A DNA stretch of 64,000 nucleotides from JBBDMX01 sp040878035 (GTDB lineage Bacteria; Planctomycetota; Phycisphaerae; Phycisphaerales; Phycisphaeraceae), in the NCBI GenBank assembly GCA_040878035.1, contig JBBDMX010000084.1, forward strand, positions 1-64,000. Direction: 5' to 3'. Both the position numbers and the translations under genes were made by a program. Positions within the stretch are counted from its first letter, which is position 1. Each line of letters begins with the position of its first letter. Below the pieces are notes generated by a model that searched no databases, had not been told where the DNA came from, and saw only the letters and a program-made list of their open reading frames with translations. Shown here one piece after another: positions 1 to 9,481 of the stretch.

Positions 1-70
1 GATCACCCTCACCCCAGCCCTCTCCCTCAGAAGGGAGAGGGGGTCAGAGCGGCCAATATGCAATTGCCCT
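1..70. repeat. Partial copy of the CCCTCACCCC/CCCTCTCCCT palindromic repeat
   Basis: The window opens with a CCCTCACCCC-AGCCCTCTCCCT tract, then a short hairpin (CTCCCT/AGGGAG) and a tail ending GCAATTGCCCT. The same sequence, with the same tail, occurs as an inverted pair at 11534-11732. This copy may continue beyond the left edge of the window. A TAGAAT hexamer at 73-78 just after it could be a -10 element for the next gene. Confidence 0.75.
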
Positions 71-90
71 GATAGAATCGCGGGCTTCCT

Positions 91-135
91 CACTCTTACT
101 TACCGCTTCTTACTTCACACTTTCCACTTTCAAGG
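91..135. repeat. Heptamer-like repeat (TTACTTC/CACTTTC units)
   Basis: Pyrimidine-rich units of about seven bases (TACTTCA, CACTTTC, CACTTTC) run up to the start of the first gene. The AAGGA ribosome binding site of that gene lies at the end of the tract. The same style of repeat occurs at 38048-38083, again directly before a start codon. Confidence 0.6.
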
Positions 136-143
136 ATCTCCCC

Positions 144-440
144 ATGCCTTGCCTCCTGGGTTGTCTGGCGCTGGCGTTCCCGCGACTGGTGATCATTCTG
201 GTCTGGCTGCTGGGCGGCAACTACTTCCTGGGCGCCTTCCAGACGCTGCTCTGGCCCCTGCTGGGCTTTATCTTCCTGCCGCTGACCACCCTGGCCTATG
301 CGTTTGCGATCAACAGCCACGGCCGGCTCGACGGCGCGTACCTGGTGATCTTCGTGCTGGCGGTGCTGGTGGACCTGGGCCTGCTGGGCGGGGGCGGCGC
401 CAGTTCACGCAATCGTCGCTGGCGACGCACCGCACTGTAG
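144..440 (+). CDS. Small three-helix membrane protein, unknown function
   Basis: This 98-residue protein is almost entirely hydrophobic. Three membrane segments are visible, roughly at residues 8-28, 34-55 and 64-82, followed by a short basic tail (RNRRWRR) that should stay in the cytoplasm. An AAGGA ribosome binding site lies about seven bases before the ATG. I do not recognise a family. A frame-shifted overlapping reading frame of similar length is rejected because it lacks this membrane pattern. The repeat ending in GACGCGCAGCGTC begins just downstream at 465. Confidence 0.65.
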   Translation: MPCLLGCLALAFPRLVIILVWLLGGNYFLGAFQTLLWPLLGFIFLPLTTLAYAFAINSHGRLDGAYLVIFVLAVLVDLGLLGGGGASSRNRRWRRTAL

Positions 441-464
441 AATGTGGAGGATTCGAGAGTCAAT

Positions 465-490
465 CGTTTAGCGGGTGACGCGCAGCGTCC
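465..490. repeat. TTTAGCGGGTGACGC repeat, copy 1
   Basis: A short sequence TTTAGCGGGTGACGCGCAGC occurs here and again, nearly identical, at 41817-41845. It also occurs in reverse orientation at 38000-38024, where it supplies the end of the peptidase gene. All three copies sit at or just after a stop codon. Confidence 0.65.
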
Positions 491-502
491 CTTAGCTCTT
501 TT

Positions 503-670
503 TCAGCAAAGCGCCATGAAAATCAACGCCGTCAGCAGCAGGATCTTCTTGCGATGGTCCAGTTGGATCGGCGTCAGTTGAAGGTGAAGGATTTCAGCGA
601 GCATTCGGTTCCTCTTTTCCAGGTCTTCGGGGGTCCGGGGGGGTCCGGGGCGTTTTTCCAGGTGCGTCAC
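503..670 (-). CDS. Possible small membrane protein (uncertain)
   Basis: On the minus strand a stop-free stretch ends at a TGA at 503-505. From a GTG at 668-670 it would encode about 55 residues: a charged, proline-rich middle (residues like EKRPGPPRTPEDLEKRNRM) and a hydrophobic end (KKILLLTALIFMALC). An upstream in-frame stretch is also hydrophobic, but I find no ATG or convincing ribosome binding site. It could be a real short two-helix protein or the remnant of one. Low confidence. Confidence 0.25.
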   Translation of the reverse strand: MTHLEKRPGPPRTPEDLEKRNRMLAEILHLQLTPIQLDHRKKILLLTALIFMALC

Positions 671-720
671 CCAGACTATGACAACCGGCGTGCCAAGGAT
701 GACCCTACGCAGGAGTTGAT

Positions 721-2940
721 GTGCGTAAAGCCAATAAAATCAGTGTGTTGCGATTCGCCATGGGCATCGTTTGGCCTGCCGTACGGTCCTGCCGGATGTT
801 GCCTGCGTGCAACACTGGGCGACCCGCCGCCGCAACATCCGCCGCCGGCATGGCGCTGCTGATACTGCTGTCGATCACCATCAAGGTGAAGGCCGAGTCG
901 CCCATTGCCGCGCCGCGGCTGGACTGGTCGCATGCCCTCAAGGTGCAGAGCTTTGCCGAGGGGTGCATCAAGGCGGGCAAGGTGGAGGGGCAAGAGGCCC
1001 AGGCGCTGCCAGTCAGCGATGCGGTGGGGGTGAAGGTGACGATCCGCTGGCTGGGGCTCCAGATCGGGTCGGGCGAGAAAGTGCTGGACGTGGCGGCGCC
1101 CCCGGGGGCGCCCCCCGTGACGGAGGCGGCGGACCTGATGGCGCTGGCGCGTCAGGCGACTGCCACGGCCCTCCGCGAAGCCGACTTGACGCTCAACGAC
1201 GCCCGCCGCCGCGCCGCCGTGCTGCGCGGCGAATCCACCGCCCCCCAAATCCCCGCGCCCGACGCTGACGAAAAGAAAACCCCGCCCCCGCCGGCGGACA
1301 AGGCCAATCGCCTCTCCCTGACTATGCCCAGCATCGCCCGGTCGCTGACCGTGGACATCCAGATCGCGCGGACGCCGACGCCCATTATCATGGCCAGGGA
1401 GGCGGCCCCCGACGCGATCTACACCAAGTGGGCCCCGGGTTACCACGGACTGGTGATGACGCGCGTGGAGGCCGACGGCAAGCATCGCAGCGCCTCGGTC
1501 TGGCCCGCCAGCGCCCTGGCGGCCAACACTTCACCCCATGGCCAACTGGTGCAGTTGCTCACCGACTTGGGCTATGCGATCAAGGATTGGCAGACGATCG
1601 GCCGGCACGGCGGACCGGGCGGCGGCAACGCGGCCGTTCCCCCCGCCCGAGCCGCCCCCGCCCCCGGCAACGCCGCCGGGGGCGCCAAGCACCCGGCCCT
1701 GGCGCGATTCGAAGTCTTCCACCTCACCCGCAGCAGTCCCGATCAGCCCGTGGCGCAACTGATCCGCGGCAACGTCGTCCTGCCCGCCAAAGCGGTGAGC
1801 GACCAGACCATCGAAGCCATGGCGCAGCGGCTGGCCGGGCAGATCGTCCATCGCCGGCGCAGCGGCGACAACCTGCTCTCGGGCACCTACCTGCCTTCGC
1901 AGGACCGCTTTGACCCGCAGATCGCCCCCCTGCCCGACATCGCCCTGGCGGTCTACGCCCTGGCCCGGCGGGCACGATTCCTGGCGCAATACAATCCCAG
2001 CAATCCGCAGGCACGCCAGGTCAACGACACCCTCTCGGCGGTGACCCGTCAGCTCATTCAGCAGGTGCTTCGCGGCCGAGACGAGGGCGACAACCCGGCG
2101 GTCGGCTCACTGCTGGTCATGACCCTGGCCGCGGCGCCGAACTTGGGTGACTTGAAGGAGGTGCGCGACGCCCTGCACAAACGGACGCTGGGTCTGCGCA
2201 ACGACAACGGCTCGTTCCGCGTCGCCGCCGACAAGGATGCGGGCCAAGCCAGCATGCCCGTGCAGGCGATCCATCTGGCGGCGATGGCGGCCGTATATGA
2301 GCAGACTCGCGACCCGCAACTCAAGGCGATGATCGACGGCTCGCGCGATTTTCTCTGGACCGATCCGTCCCACGTCCGGGGCCTGCTTGATGTCATGGTC
2401 TGGCTGGGACCGGTGGAAACAATCATGCACAAGCACGACAAGGCTGCGCCCCCCGGAGCCCCCGGAGCCCGCGGAGCCTCCGCAGCCCCCGCAGCCCCTG
2501 GCCGGGTCACGGGGATTGCGGTGCTGGCGCAGGCCCTGCGCGACAAGCAGATCAAGAGCGCACCGGACCGCCCGGAACTGGGCCCCGCCGACGTCGTGGG
2601 CGGCATCGACCTCAACCGCGTGTCACCGGATGCGCCGCCCAACCCCGACTGGCGTACGGCCCAGCACCTGACCTTCCTGGCCGACGCGCTGACCCGCCGC
2701 GACGTCGTCGGCGACGCCGACCGCCTCAGTTGGCTCATCGACTGCGGCCTGGCGGCACGCTTTGTCGCCCAGCTCATGTTCGACGAGCCGGCGTGCTATT
2801 ACGTGCGCAGCCACGATGACTGCCTGGGCGGCATCCGCCTGGCGCTGTGGGACAACCGCACCGGCGTCGTGCCCACCGCCGCCGCGCTCATCGCGGCAAC
2901 CACACTCCAGGAAACCCTGGCGACGATCAACCTCAAGTGA
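721..2940 (+). CDS. Exported or membrane-anchored protein of unknown function
   Basis: The protein has 739 residues from a GTG start chosen because AGGAG lies five to six bases before it. An ATG at 850 would instead start directly at the hydrophobic segment MALLILLSITIKVKA, which looks like a signal peptide or anchor. The middle contains two low-complexity Ala/Pro/Gly linkers (about residues 305-325 and 575-600). The C-terminal half is helical with repeated hydrophobic patterns (around GSLLVMTLAAAP and GLLDVMVWLGPV), reminiscent of an alpha/alpha toroid, but no catalytic motif is evident. Such large exported proteins of unknown role are common in planctomycetes. I assign no function. Confidence 0.7.
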   Translation: MRKANKISVLRFAMGIVWPAVRSCRMLPACNTGRPAAATSAAGMALLILLSITIKVKAESPIAAPRLDWSHALKVQSFAEGCIKAGKVEGQEAQALPVSDAVGVKVTIRWLGLQIGSGEKVLDVAAPPGAPPVTEAADLMALARQATATALREADLTLNDARRRAAVLRGESTAPQIPAPDADEKKTPPPPADKANRLSLTMPSIARSLTVDIQIARTPTPIIMAREAAPDAIYTKWAPGYHGLVMTRVEADGKHRSASVWPASALAANTSPHGQLVQLLTDLGYAIKDWQTIGRHGGPGGGNAAVPPARAAPAPGNAAGGAKHPALARFEVFHLTRSSPDQPVAQLIRGNVVLPAKAVSDQTIEAMAQRLAGQIVHRRRSGDNLLSGTYLPSQDRFDPQIAPLPDIALAVYALARRARFLAQYNPSNPQARQVNDTLSAVTRQLIQQVLRGRDEGDNPAVGSLLVMTLAAAPNLGDLKEVRDALHKRTLGLRNDNGSFRVAADKDAGQASMPVQAIHLAAMAAVYEQTRDPQLKAMIDGSRDFLWTDPSHVRGLLDVMVWLGPVETIMHKHDKAAPPGAPGARGASAAPAAPGRVTGIAVLAQALRDKQIKSAPDRPELGPADVVGGIDLNRVSPDAPPNPDWRTAQHLTFLADALTRRDVVGDADRLSWLIDCGLAARFVAQLMFDEPACYYVRSHDDCLGGIRLALWDNRTGVVPTAAALIAATTLQETLATINLK

Positions 2941-3202
2941 TTTCGACCAACCGCCTGCGGTTTAGCCTCTTTCAAACCAGGACGCCATCATCCCTCTTTT
3001 GAGCGCCAATCACCAAGAAATAGGCAGCTTGCATCGGTCGAAACCGCCATTGCCTATTCCTTGTGCAGCCGCGCCGTTTGCGGTCCGTGTCGGTCCCTGT
3101 TTGCACTTGTCCGGAAAACAGGGACATTATCGCCCTTGATTTCCTGCCGCCGCCTGAGCCCGATTGCCCGGCATTGTCCTTGCTACTGACCTGCTCCGCC
3201 CA
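2941..3202. other. Intergenic leader upstream of glnN
   Basis: About 260 bases without a plausible gene. A degenerate copy of the CCGCTTGCGGCTTAGC core (AACCGCCTGCGGTTTAGCC) lies directly after the stop codon of the upstream gene at about 2948-2966. Nothing else is recognised until the promoter at 3203. Confidence 0.5.
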
Positions 3203-3231
3203 TTGACACCCTACCAGTCACAGGCGATAGT
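3203..3231 (+). promoter_or_regulatory. Sigma70-type promoter of glnN
   Basis: A perfect TTGACA at 3203-3208 is followed after 17 bases by GATAGT at 3226-3231. It is correctly placed about 65 bases before the glnN start codon. An AGGAG ribosome binding site follows near 3283-3287. Confidence 0.6.
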
Positions 3232-3297
3232 TTCCCCTTCGGCCCCGCCGCGGGAACCCTCCGTTACCCACTCTCAGCTTCCAGGAGATCGACTCGC

Positions 3298-5478
3298 ATG
3301 AACCTGCACAACGCCCGTCACGACGCCATCGCCGCCCTCACCGAGCGCATGGCGCCCTCCCTGCTCAACTACAAGGACGTGCCCAGCCATCAGGTCTTCG
3401 GCAGCAATGTCTTTAACGACGCGGTGATGAAGCAGCGCCTGCCCAAGGCCGTCTACAAGGCCATGTCCAAGACGCTCAAGGGCGGCGCCAAGCTCGACCC
3501 CAGCATCGCCGACGCCGTGGCCACCGCCATGAAGGACTGGGCCATCGAGAAGGGCGCCACCCACTACGCCCACGTCTTCTACCCGCTGACCGGCATCACC
3601 GCTGAGAAACACGACAGCTTCCTGGCGCCCGACGGCGACGGCAGCGCTATGTCGGAATTCAGCGGCAAGCAGTTGATCCAGGGCGAACCCGACGCCTCCT
3701 CCTTCCCGTCGGGCGGCCTGCGCGCCACCTTCGAGGCCCGCGGCTACACCGGCTGGGACGTCACCAGCCCCGCCTACATCATGGAGAACCCCAACGGCAC
3801 CGTCCTGTGCATCCCCACCGCCTTCATCAGTTGGACCGGCGACGCCCTGGATAAGAAGACCCCGCTGCTCCGCTCCATGCAGGCGCTCAATAAACAAGCC
3901 ACCCGCATGCTCAAGATCTTCGGCATCGATGACCCGGGCTACATCTACGCCACCGGCGGGCCCGAACAGGAATACTTCCTCATTGACCGCCACTTCTACT
4001 TTGCCAGGCCTGACCTGACGATCTGCGGGCGAACGCTCTTTGGCGCCAGGCCCCCCAAGGGCCAGGAATTCGAGGACCAGTACTTCGGCGCCATTCCCGA
4101 GCGCGTGCTGGCGTGCATGCTCGAAACCGAGCACGAGCTGTACAAGCTGGGCGTGCCGGTCAAGACCCGCCACAACGAAGTGGCGCCTTCCCAGTACGAA
4201 ATCGCCCCGATTTACGAGAACGCCAACGTCGCCACCGATCACCAGCACATCGTCATGATCACGCTGCGCAAGGTGGCGGAGAAGTACGGCCTGGCGTGCC
4301 TGCTGCACGAAAAGCCCTTTGCCGGCATCAACGGCTCGGGCAAGCACCTCAACTGGTCGCTGGGCGGCGCCAAGGTGGGCAACCTGCTCGAACCGGGCGA
4401 CACGCCCCATGAGAACATGCAGTTCCTGGTGTTCTTTGCCGCCTGCATCCGCGCCGTGCACCGCTACAGCAAGCTCTTGCGCCTGAGCATCGCCCACAGC
4501 GGCAACGACCACCGCTTAGGCGCCAACGAGGCCCCGCCGGCGATCATCTCCATCTTCCTGGGCGACGTGCTGACCGACATTTTCGAGCAGATCGAAAAGG
4601 GCGCCAAGGTCAAGGGCAAGAAGGGCACCATGATGCACGTGGGCGTGGACACCATGCCCCCGCTGCCCAAGGACTTAGGCGACCGCAATCGCACCAGCCC
4701 GTTTGCCTTCACAGGCAACAAGTTCGAGTTCCGCGCGGTGGGTTCGAGCCAGTCGATCGCCGGGCCGTGCGTGGTGCTCAACACCATCGCCTCTGAGTCA
4801 CTGGACTACTGCTGCAATGAATTGGAGAAGCGCACCAAGGGCGATCCCAGGAAGCTCAAGGACGCCTGCCAGTCGCTCATCGCCGACATCTATAAGGAAC
4901 ACAAGGCGGTGATCTTCAACGGCGACAACTATTCGGAGAAATGGCACAAGGAAGCCGAGAAACGCGGCCTGCCCAACCTGCGCAACACGGTGGACGCGCT
5001 GGTCGAGCTGCCGACCAAGGAAGCCATCGACCTGTTCGAGAAGTACAGCGTGCTTTCGAGCCGGGAAGTGCACAGCCGCTACGAGATCTACATGGAGCGC
5101 TACTGCAAGGACGTGAACACCGAGAGCCGGCTGTGCCTCCAGATCGCCAAGCAGCAGATACTGCCCGCGGCGTACCGTTACCAGGGCGAACTGGCGGGCA
5201 CGGTGGCGTCGCTCATCGCCGCCGGCGTCAAGCCCGACAAGCAGTCACTGGACAAGATCACCGGCCTGATCGGCGAATTGGAAAAGGCGCTGATGCAACT
5301 AGAGAAGGCGATCGAGCACGAAAGCAGCGGCGACGTGCTGGCGCACGCCACACACTTCCGCGACGACGTGATCCCCGCCATGGCGGAAACCCGCCGCGTC
5401 GCCGATGAGCTGGAGACCATCATCGCCGACGACCTCTGGCCGCTGCCCAAGTACAGCGAGATGCTCTTCATCCGGTAA
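3298..5478 (+). CDS. glnN: Glutamine synthetase type III
   Basis: This enzyme makes glutamine from glutamate, ammonia and ATP in the cytoplasm. The 726-residue length fits GSIII, which is much longer than GSI or GSII. Diagnostic stretches are visible: PTAFISWTGDALDKKTPLLR, the ATP/metal region GGPEQEYFLID, then KTRHNEVAPSQYEIAPIY, and the glutamate-binding region NGSGKHLNWS. It is monocistronic, with its own promoter and AGGAG site upstream and a perfect hairpin terminator downstream. No PII or other nitrogen-control gene lies nearby. Confidence 0.95.
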   Translation: MNLHNARHDAIAALTERMAPSLLNYKDVPSHQVFGSNVFNDAVMKQRLPKAVYKAMSKTLKGGAKLDPSIADAVATAMKDWAIEKGATHYAHVFYPLTGITAEKHDSFLAPDGDGSAMSEFSGKQLIQGEPDASSFPSGGLRATFEARGYTGWDVTSPAYIMENPNGTVLCIPTAFISWTGDALDKKTPLLRSMQALNKQATRMLKIFGIDDPGYIYATGGPEQEYFLIDRHFYFARPDLTICGRTLFGARPPKGQEFEDQYFGAIPERVLACMLETEHELYKLGVPVKTRHNEVAPSQYEIAPIYENANVATDHQHIVMITLRKVAEKYGLACLLHEKPFAGINGSGKHLNWSLGGAKVGNLLEPGDTPHENMQFLVFFAACIRAVHRYSKLLRLSIAHSGNDHRLGANEAPPAIISIFLGDVLTDIFEQIEKGAKVKGKKGTMMHVGVDTMPPLPKDLGDRNRTSPFAFTGNKFEFRAVGSSQSIAGPCVVLNTIASESLDYCCNELEKRTKGDPRKLKDACQSLIADIYKEHKAVIFNGDNYSEKWHKEAEKRGLPNLRNTVDALVELPTKEAIDLFEKYSVLSSREVHSRYEIYMERYCKDVNTESRLCLQIAKQQILPAAYRYQGELAGTVASLIAAGVKPDKQSLDKITGLIGELEKALMQLEKAIEHESSGDVLAHATHFRDDVIPAMAETRRVADELETIIADDLWPLPKYSEMLFIR

Positions 5479-5520
5479 GCCGGCCCCGCGCTCGCGGGGA
5501 TCAATTCAATAGCGCACAAA

Positions 5521-5559
5521 GAAGCCCACGGATGCGCATCCGTGGGCTTCTGCTTTTTT
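5521..5559. terminator. Intrinsic terminator between glnN and secDF
   Basis: A perfect 15-bp inverted repeat (arm GAAGCCCACGGATGC) with no loop bases beyond the dyad is followed by a run of T residues at 5554-5559. It lies 42 bases after glnN and in the gap to the convergent secDF, so it probably stops transcription of glnN and may act in both directions. Confidence 0.9.
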
Positions 5560-5614
5560 GCCACCTGACTGGGGATACGTCTGATTCGCGGATCAACCTC
5601 TATCGCACCTTGCG

Positions 5615-8600
5615 CTACCGCTTGCCCAAGCCGGCGACGGCGGGCGTGCCCGTGGCCTTGGGCGTGGGCGTTTCGACGCCCAGCAGCAGGATCGGCGCAG
5701 CGATGGCGAGCGAGCTGTAGGTGCCCACAACGCAGCCCACCAGCATCACGAAGGCGAAGGCATGCACGCCCGGACCGCCCAGGATATAAAGCAGCATCAC
5801 GGCGATAAACAGAGTGCCAGTGGTCAGAATGGTTCGGCTGATGGTTTGGTTGATCGAGTCGTTGATCACCTGTTTGGAGGCGAAGGCCAGCTTGCCGCGA
5901 TTCTCCCGGATGCGGTCGAAGATAACGATGGTGTCGTTGACCGAGAAGCCGATCAAGGTCAGGGCGGCGGCGATCATGGCCAGATTGAGGTGGAAGGGTT
6001 CGAGCATGAGCGCCCGGCCCAGGGCGGTGTCGGCGACATAGACCGTCGCCGCCGCCAGGCCCACGGCGATGACCACGTCGTGGATCAGGGCGATGATGGC
6101 GCCCAGGCCGTAGCGCAGGTCGCCGAAGCGCAACCAAACATACGCCATGATCGCCAGCCAGGACAGCACCACGGCAAAGATGGCCTGGCGGGTCATGGTG
6201 GCCGAGACCTGGGGCGAGAAGTTCGAGACGCTGCCCAGGCTGGTGTCGCGCAGCAGGGCGTCGCGCACCAGCGCCCACTCGGTCTGCGCCAGGCCTTCAC
6301 GATTGCCTGCGAAGGTCTCGGGGCTGTCCACGTAGTTGGTCGCGCCGTCATCGGTCACGACGACGACGGAGCGGAAGAGGGGCTGGCCCGCGGCGTCGTG
6401 CAGCGGGGCGCCCTGTTCATTGGTCGCCTGATCCAGGCCGATGACCTGCGACTCGCGGAATCCCAGTTTTTCGTAGGTGGGCTGATCGCGCATGGTCTTA
6501 ACGCGCTGGGTGATGTCCGCCACGCTGGCGGCCGGGTCCAGGTCGCGCACGACGATCGCCACGCCGCCGACATATTTGGACACGTCCGTGGTCACGCCCG
6601 GCCGGCCGATGCTGACGCCAAGTTGCGGGCCAGTCACCGGCACCACGCGGCGCTCCAGAATGGCCTGCGCCGCCGGGGCGCCTTCCGCGGCCTCCTTCTC
6701 CATGTCACCCATGCCCGCAAAGTGCAGGGGCACCGTCGTGTCCAACACGTCCCCGAAGGCTTCCTTGACCTTCTCGCTCACTTCCTTGTTGTGGGTATTG
6801 AGCGTGGAGATGGAAAAGGCGGTGGCCTGGTTGTCGGCCAATCCGCCGACCGACACCACCACGGCGCGGTCGCCGGCCAGTTCGGGCATGCCGTGTTTCC
6901 TGGCAATGTTGTCCAGGCGCTGGCGGGCGTCCTGGAGCGTCAGGGCTTTACCCTGGGCCAGTTTGAAGGTCACCTGCGTGCCGCCGCGGAACTCGATGTC
7001 CAGAAAATCCTCGCCCCGGCTGACGATCGCCACGATGCCCCCGACAAACAGCACCGAGCTGATACTGATGAAAATCCATTTTTTGCCCAGCCAGTCGATG
7101 TTGGGCGACAGCAGCTTGCGCACCGGGTGGCTCACCATGGCGAGCATGGTCAGCGCCTTGGGGCGGAAGAAGTAGAGGTAGCAGTCGATGACCGCGCGGG
7201 TGCAGAACACGCCGGTGAAGATGTTGACCATCACGCCCAGACCCAGGGTGACGGCAAAACCCTTGACGTCGGCGGGGGTCTTGAACACGTCCACGACCTT
7301 GTCGAACGGCGGGCAGCCGTAGAGCACCCAGCAGGTGATCACCGTGGTCAGGTTGGCATCGATGATGGTGGATAGCGCCTTGTCGAAGCCCAGGCGCACG
7401 GCGGTGGGCAGATCGGCCTTGCGTTCCAACTCCTCGCGGATGCGCTCGTAGATGAGCACGTTGGCGTCCACCGCCATGCCGATGGCCAGCACCAGGCCGG
7501 CGATGCCCGGCAGAGTGAAGGTGGCGTTGAGGAAGGACATCACCCCCAGCACGATGAGCATGTTGAGGATCAGCGAGACGTTGGCCACCGAGCCCCAGAA
7601 GAAGTAGTACGCCAGCATGAACACGCAGACGACGATGAGCGACCAAACCAGGGCCTGGAGGCCCGACTTGAGGTTGTCCTCGCCGAAGGTGGCGCCGATC
7701 TGCTGGATGCTGATCGGGTAGTCCGAGAGCTTGGCCTGAAGGGCGCCGGCGCGGAGGGTGCGGGTGAGGTACTCCAGTTCCTGGGGCGAGAAGCCGCCCT
7801 GCCCGCCGGTGATGATGCCGTTGCCGGAGATCTTGTCGTTGATGTTGGGCGCCGACATGACCCGGCCGTCGAGCACGATGGCCATGGGCTGCTGGAGGTG
7901 GTTGCCGGTGAGCTGGCCCATGAGCTGGGCGCCCACGACGTTGAGGGAGAAGCCCACGGCGGGCAGGCCGCGATCATCGGGGATCTGGTTGGCGGCGGTC
8001 AGTTGCCAGCCTTCTTGCGCGGGGGTCATGCTGGCGCCGGGGGTGTTGGCCAGCAGCATGTAGATGGCGTCGCCATAGGCCTGGGCAATCAGGCCGCGGC
8101 CGGCGAAAAAGCCACGCGCGTCGGCATTCATCGCCACGATATTGGCGCGGGTCACGCGCGAGTTCTTGCCCTCGGCGAAGTTCTCCGGCTTGTCCACCGG
8201 CAGCCAGCGATAGGGGCGCGTCGGCCCGGCGGTCGGACCCTTCTCTTCCAACTGCTGGCGGTAGTCGTTCTCGTCGGGCAACGCGCCGAAACGCGGAGCA
8301 ATGCGGAACTCCAGCACACCGGCGCCGCGCAACATCGCGATCAGATCGGTGGGATCGTCCAGCGGGCCCTTGACCCGCTCATAGCCGGCGTAGGCGTCGG
8401 CCACCTCCTGAAGCTGCGCTTTGCGGTCGGGGTGCTGCTCCAGCAGAGACTCCAGCACCAGTTGCCGCGGGTTGATGCGCTTCTTGGGGTTCTCGGGGTC
8501 CTGGCCGCTGGTGGGCAGATCGACGACGCGCTGCAATTCCGCGGGGGTGACGTTGTCCGCCAGCACCGCGTCGTAGGCCTTTTCGTAGCGCCCCTTGGCT

Positions 8601-9241
8601 TCCAGATAGGCCCGCGTCGGCTCTTCGATGTCTGCCACCAGCGCCTTGCGCCGCGCCAACATCTGCTGCTTTTCCGCGTCGGGCATCTCCCCCGCGTCGT
8701 GGATGGCCTTTTCCACCGCGTCAAGCTGCTGCTGCATCTGATCGTAAGGCCCGCGCCCCTTCACCAGGGCGTCGTATGCGTCTGTCAACTCCTTGAGCCG
8801 GGCCTGCATCGGCGCACTGTCCGTCGCCAGCGCCGCCAGCCCCTGGCCCCGCGTCTCGGCGGGCAGACGCAAGGCCACGTCAATCCGCGAGCGCTCGATG
8901 TTGTGGGCAAACAGCGCGTCTCGCAGCTTCAGGAAGTGGGCGCGTCGCTCGCCCGTCTCCTTGGGCGGCGCGGGCATCTGAATCTCGATGCGGTTGCCGC
9001 CCTGCCGACGCCACACCAAGTTGCGCACCCCCGCCGGATCCACGCGCTGCTGGAGCGTCTGAATCGTCTGCTCGATGGCGGTCGAGACGTTCATGGTTTC
9101 CGGCACGGCCACTTCGTAGGTCAGCGTCGTGCCGCCCACCAGATCCAGGCCGGGCCGCAACCCGAAGTACCAGATCGACAGGCCGCAGAGCGCGGCAATG
9201 CCGGCGATCAGAAACAACTTCCACAGAGGGTTCTTATTCAT
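5615..9241 (-). CDS. secDF: Protein translocase subunit SecDF (fused)
   Basis: SecD and SecF help the SecYEG channel move proteins across the inner membrane using the proton gradient. At 1208 residues this is a single-chain SecD-SecF fusion. The SecD half starts with GLRPGLDLVGGTTLTYEV. Its first periplasmic domain contains a long charged helical insertion, roughly residues 125-265, not present in E. coli SecD. The membrane part shows LAIGMAVDANVLIYERIREE. The SecF half begins near residue 745 and includes EFRGGTQV and VNDTIVIFDRIRENRG. It follows yajC on the same strand, separated by a repeat-filled 240-base gap. Confidence 0.95.
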   Translation of the reverse strand: MNKNPLWKLFLIAGIAALCGLSIWYFGLRPGLDLVGGTTLTYEVAVPETMNVSTAIEQTIQTLQQRVDPAGVRNLVWRRQGGNRIEIQMPAPPKETGERRAHFLKLRDALFAHNIERSRIDVALRLPAETRGQGLAALATDSAPMQARLKELTDAYDALVKGRGPYDQMQQQLDAVEKAIHDAGEMPDAEKQQMLARRKALVADIEEPTRAYLEAKGRYEKAYDAVLADNVTPAELQRVVDLPTSGQDPENPKKRINPRQLVLESLLEQHPDRKAQLQEVADAYAGYERVKGPLDDPTDLIAMLRGAGVLEFRIAPRFGALPDENDYRQQLEEKGPTAGPTRPYRWLPVDKPENFAEGKNSRVTRANIVAMNADARGFFAGRGLIAQAYGDAIYMLLANTPGASMTPAQEGWQLTAANQIPDDRGLPAVGFSLNVVGAQLMGQLTGNHLQQPMAIVLDGRVMSAPNINDKISGNGIITGGQGGFSPQELEYLTRTLRAGALQAKLSDYPISIQQIGATFGEDNLKSGLQALVWSLIVVCVFMLAYYFFWGSVANVSLILNMLIVLGVMSFLNATFTLPGIAGLVLAIGMAVDANVLIYERIREELERKADLPTAVRLGFDKALSTIIDANLTTVITCWVLYGCPPFDKVVDVFKTPADVKGFAVTLGLGVMVNIFTGVFCTRAVIDCYLYFFRPKALTMLAMVSHPVRKLLSPNIDWLGKKWIFISISSVLFVGGIVAIVSRGEDFLDIEFRGGTQVTFKLAQGKALTLQDARQRLDNIARKHGMPELAGDRAVVVSVGGLADNQATAFSISTLNTHNKEVSEKVKEAFGDVLDTTVPLHFAGMGDMEKEAAEGAPAAQAILERRVVPVTGPQLGVSIGRPGVTTDVSKYVGGVAIVVRDLDPAASVADITQRVKTMRDQPTYEKLGFRESQVIGLDQATNEQGAPLHDAAGQPLFRSVVVVTDDGATNYVDSPETFAGNREGLAQTEWALVRDALLRDTSLGSVSNFSPQVSATMTRQAIFAVVLSWLAIMAYVWLRFGDLRYGLGAIIALIHDVVIAVGLAAATVYVADTALGRALMLEPFHLNLAMIAAALTLIGFSVNDTIVIFDRIRENRGKLAFASKQVINDSINQTISRTILTTGTLFIAVMLLYILGGPGVHAFAFVMLVGCVVGTYSSLAIAAPILLLGVETPTPKATGTPAVAGLGKR

Positions 9242-9253
9242 GGATCAACTCAT

Positions 9254-9480
9254 TCAAGCCGCTTGCGGCTGGAGCCTCCGACGCACAGGAAGAGGTAACA
9301 CGGATGAACACGGATGAACACGGATGAACACGGATTGGGAAAAAAAGGAACAGGGATGGACACGATGGACAGGATGAATCTGAGATTTGAAATCACAGAA
9401 CTGAAATCAACAATCATGTCCATCATGTATATCCCTGTTCCTGCCGGTTCCTCATCCGTGTTCATCCCTGTTCCTCTCTT
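9254..9480. repeat. Composite repeat with period-10 ACACGGATGA units between yajC and secDF
   Basis: On the plus strand four AACACGGATG units (10-base period) at about 9297-9337 are followed by related ACAGGGATGG/ATGGACAGG text. The reverse complement (CATCCGTGTTCATCCC) closes the element at about 9455-9480, so the whole is a long palindrome. A CCGCTTGCGGC core is at about 9258. The element splits the yajC-secDF operon spacer. Similar elements are at 54943-55080 and 60393-60570. Confidence 0.85.
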
Positions 9481-9481
9481 G

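Noticed and set aside
4730..4760. tRNA T-loop-like GGTTCGAGCC
   Set aside because: It is within the conserved glnN coding sequence and no acceptor or anticodon stems can be formed around it.
5762..7375. A 537-codon open frame antisense to secDF
   Set aside because: Its product has no recognisable domain and very high His, Asp and Gly content, the usual shadow of a GC-rich coding strand.
7898..9298. A 466-codon open frame antisense to the 5' half of secDF
   Set aside because: Same reasoning: the opposite strand encodes conserved SecD sequence throughout.
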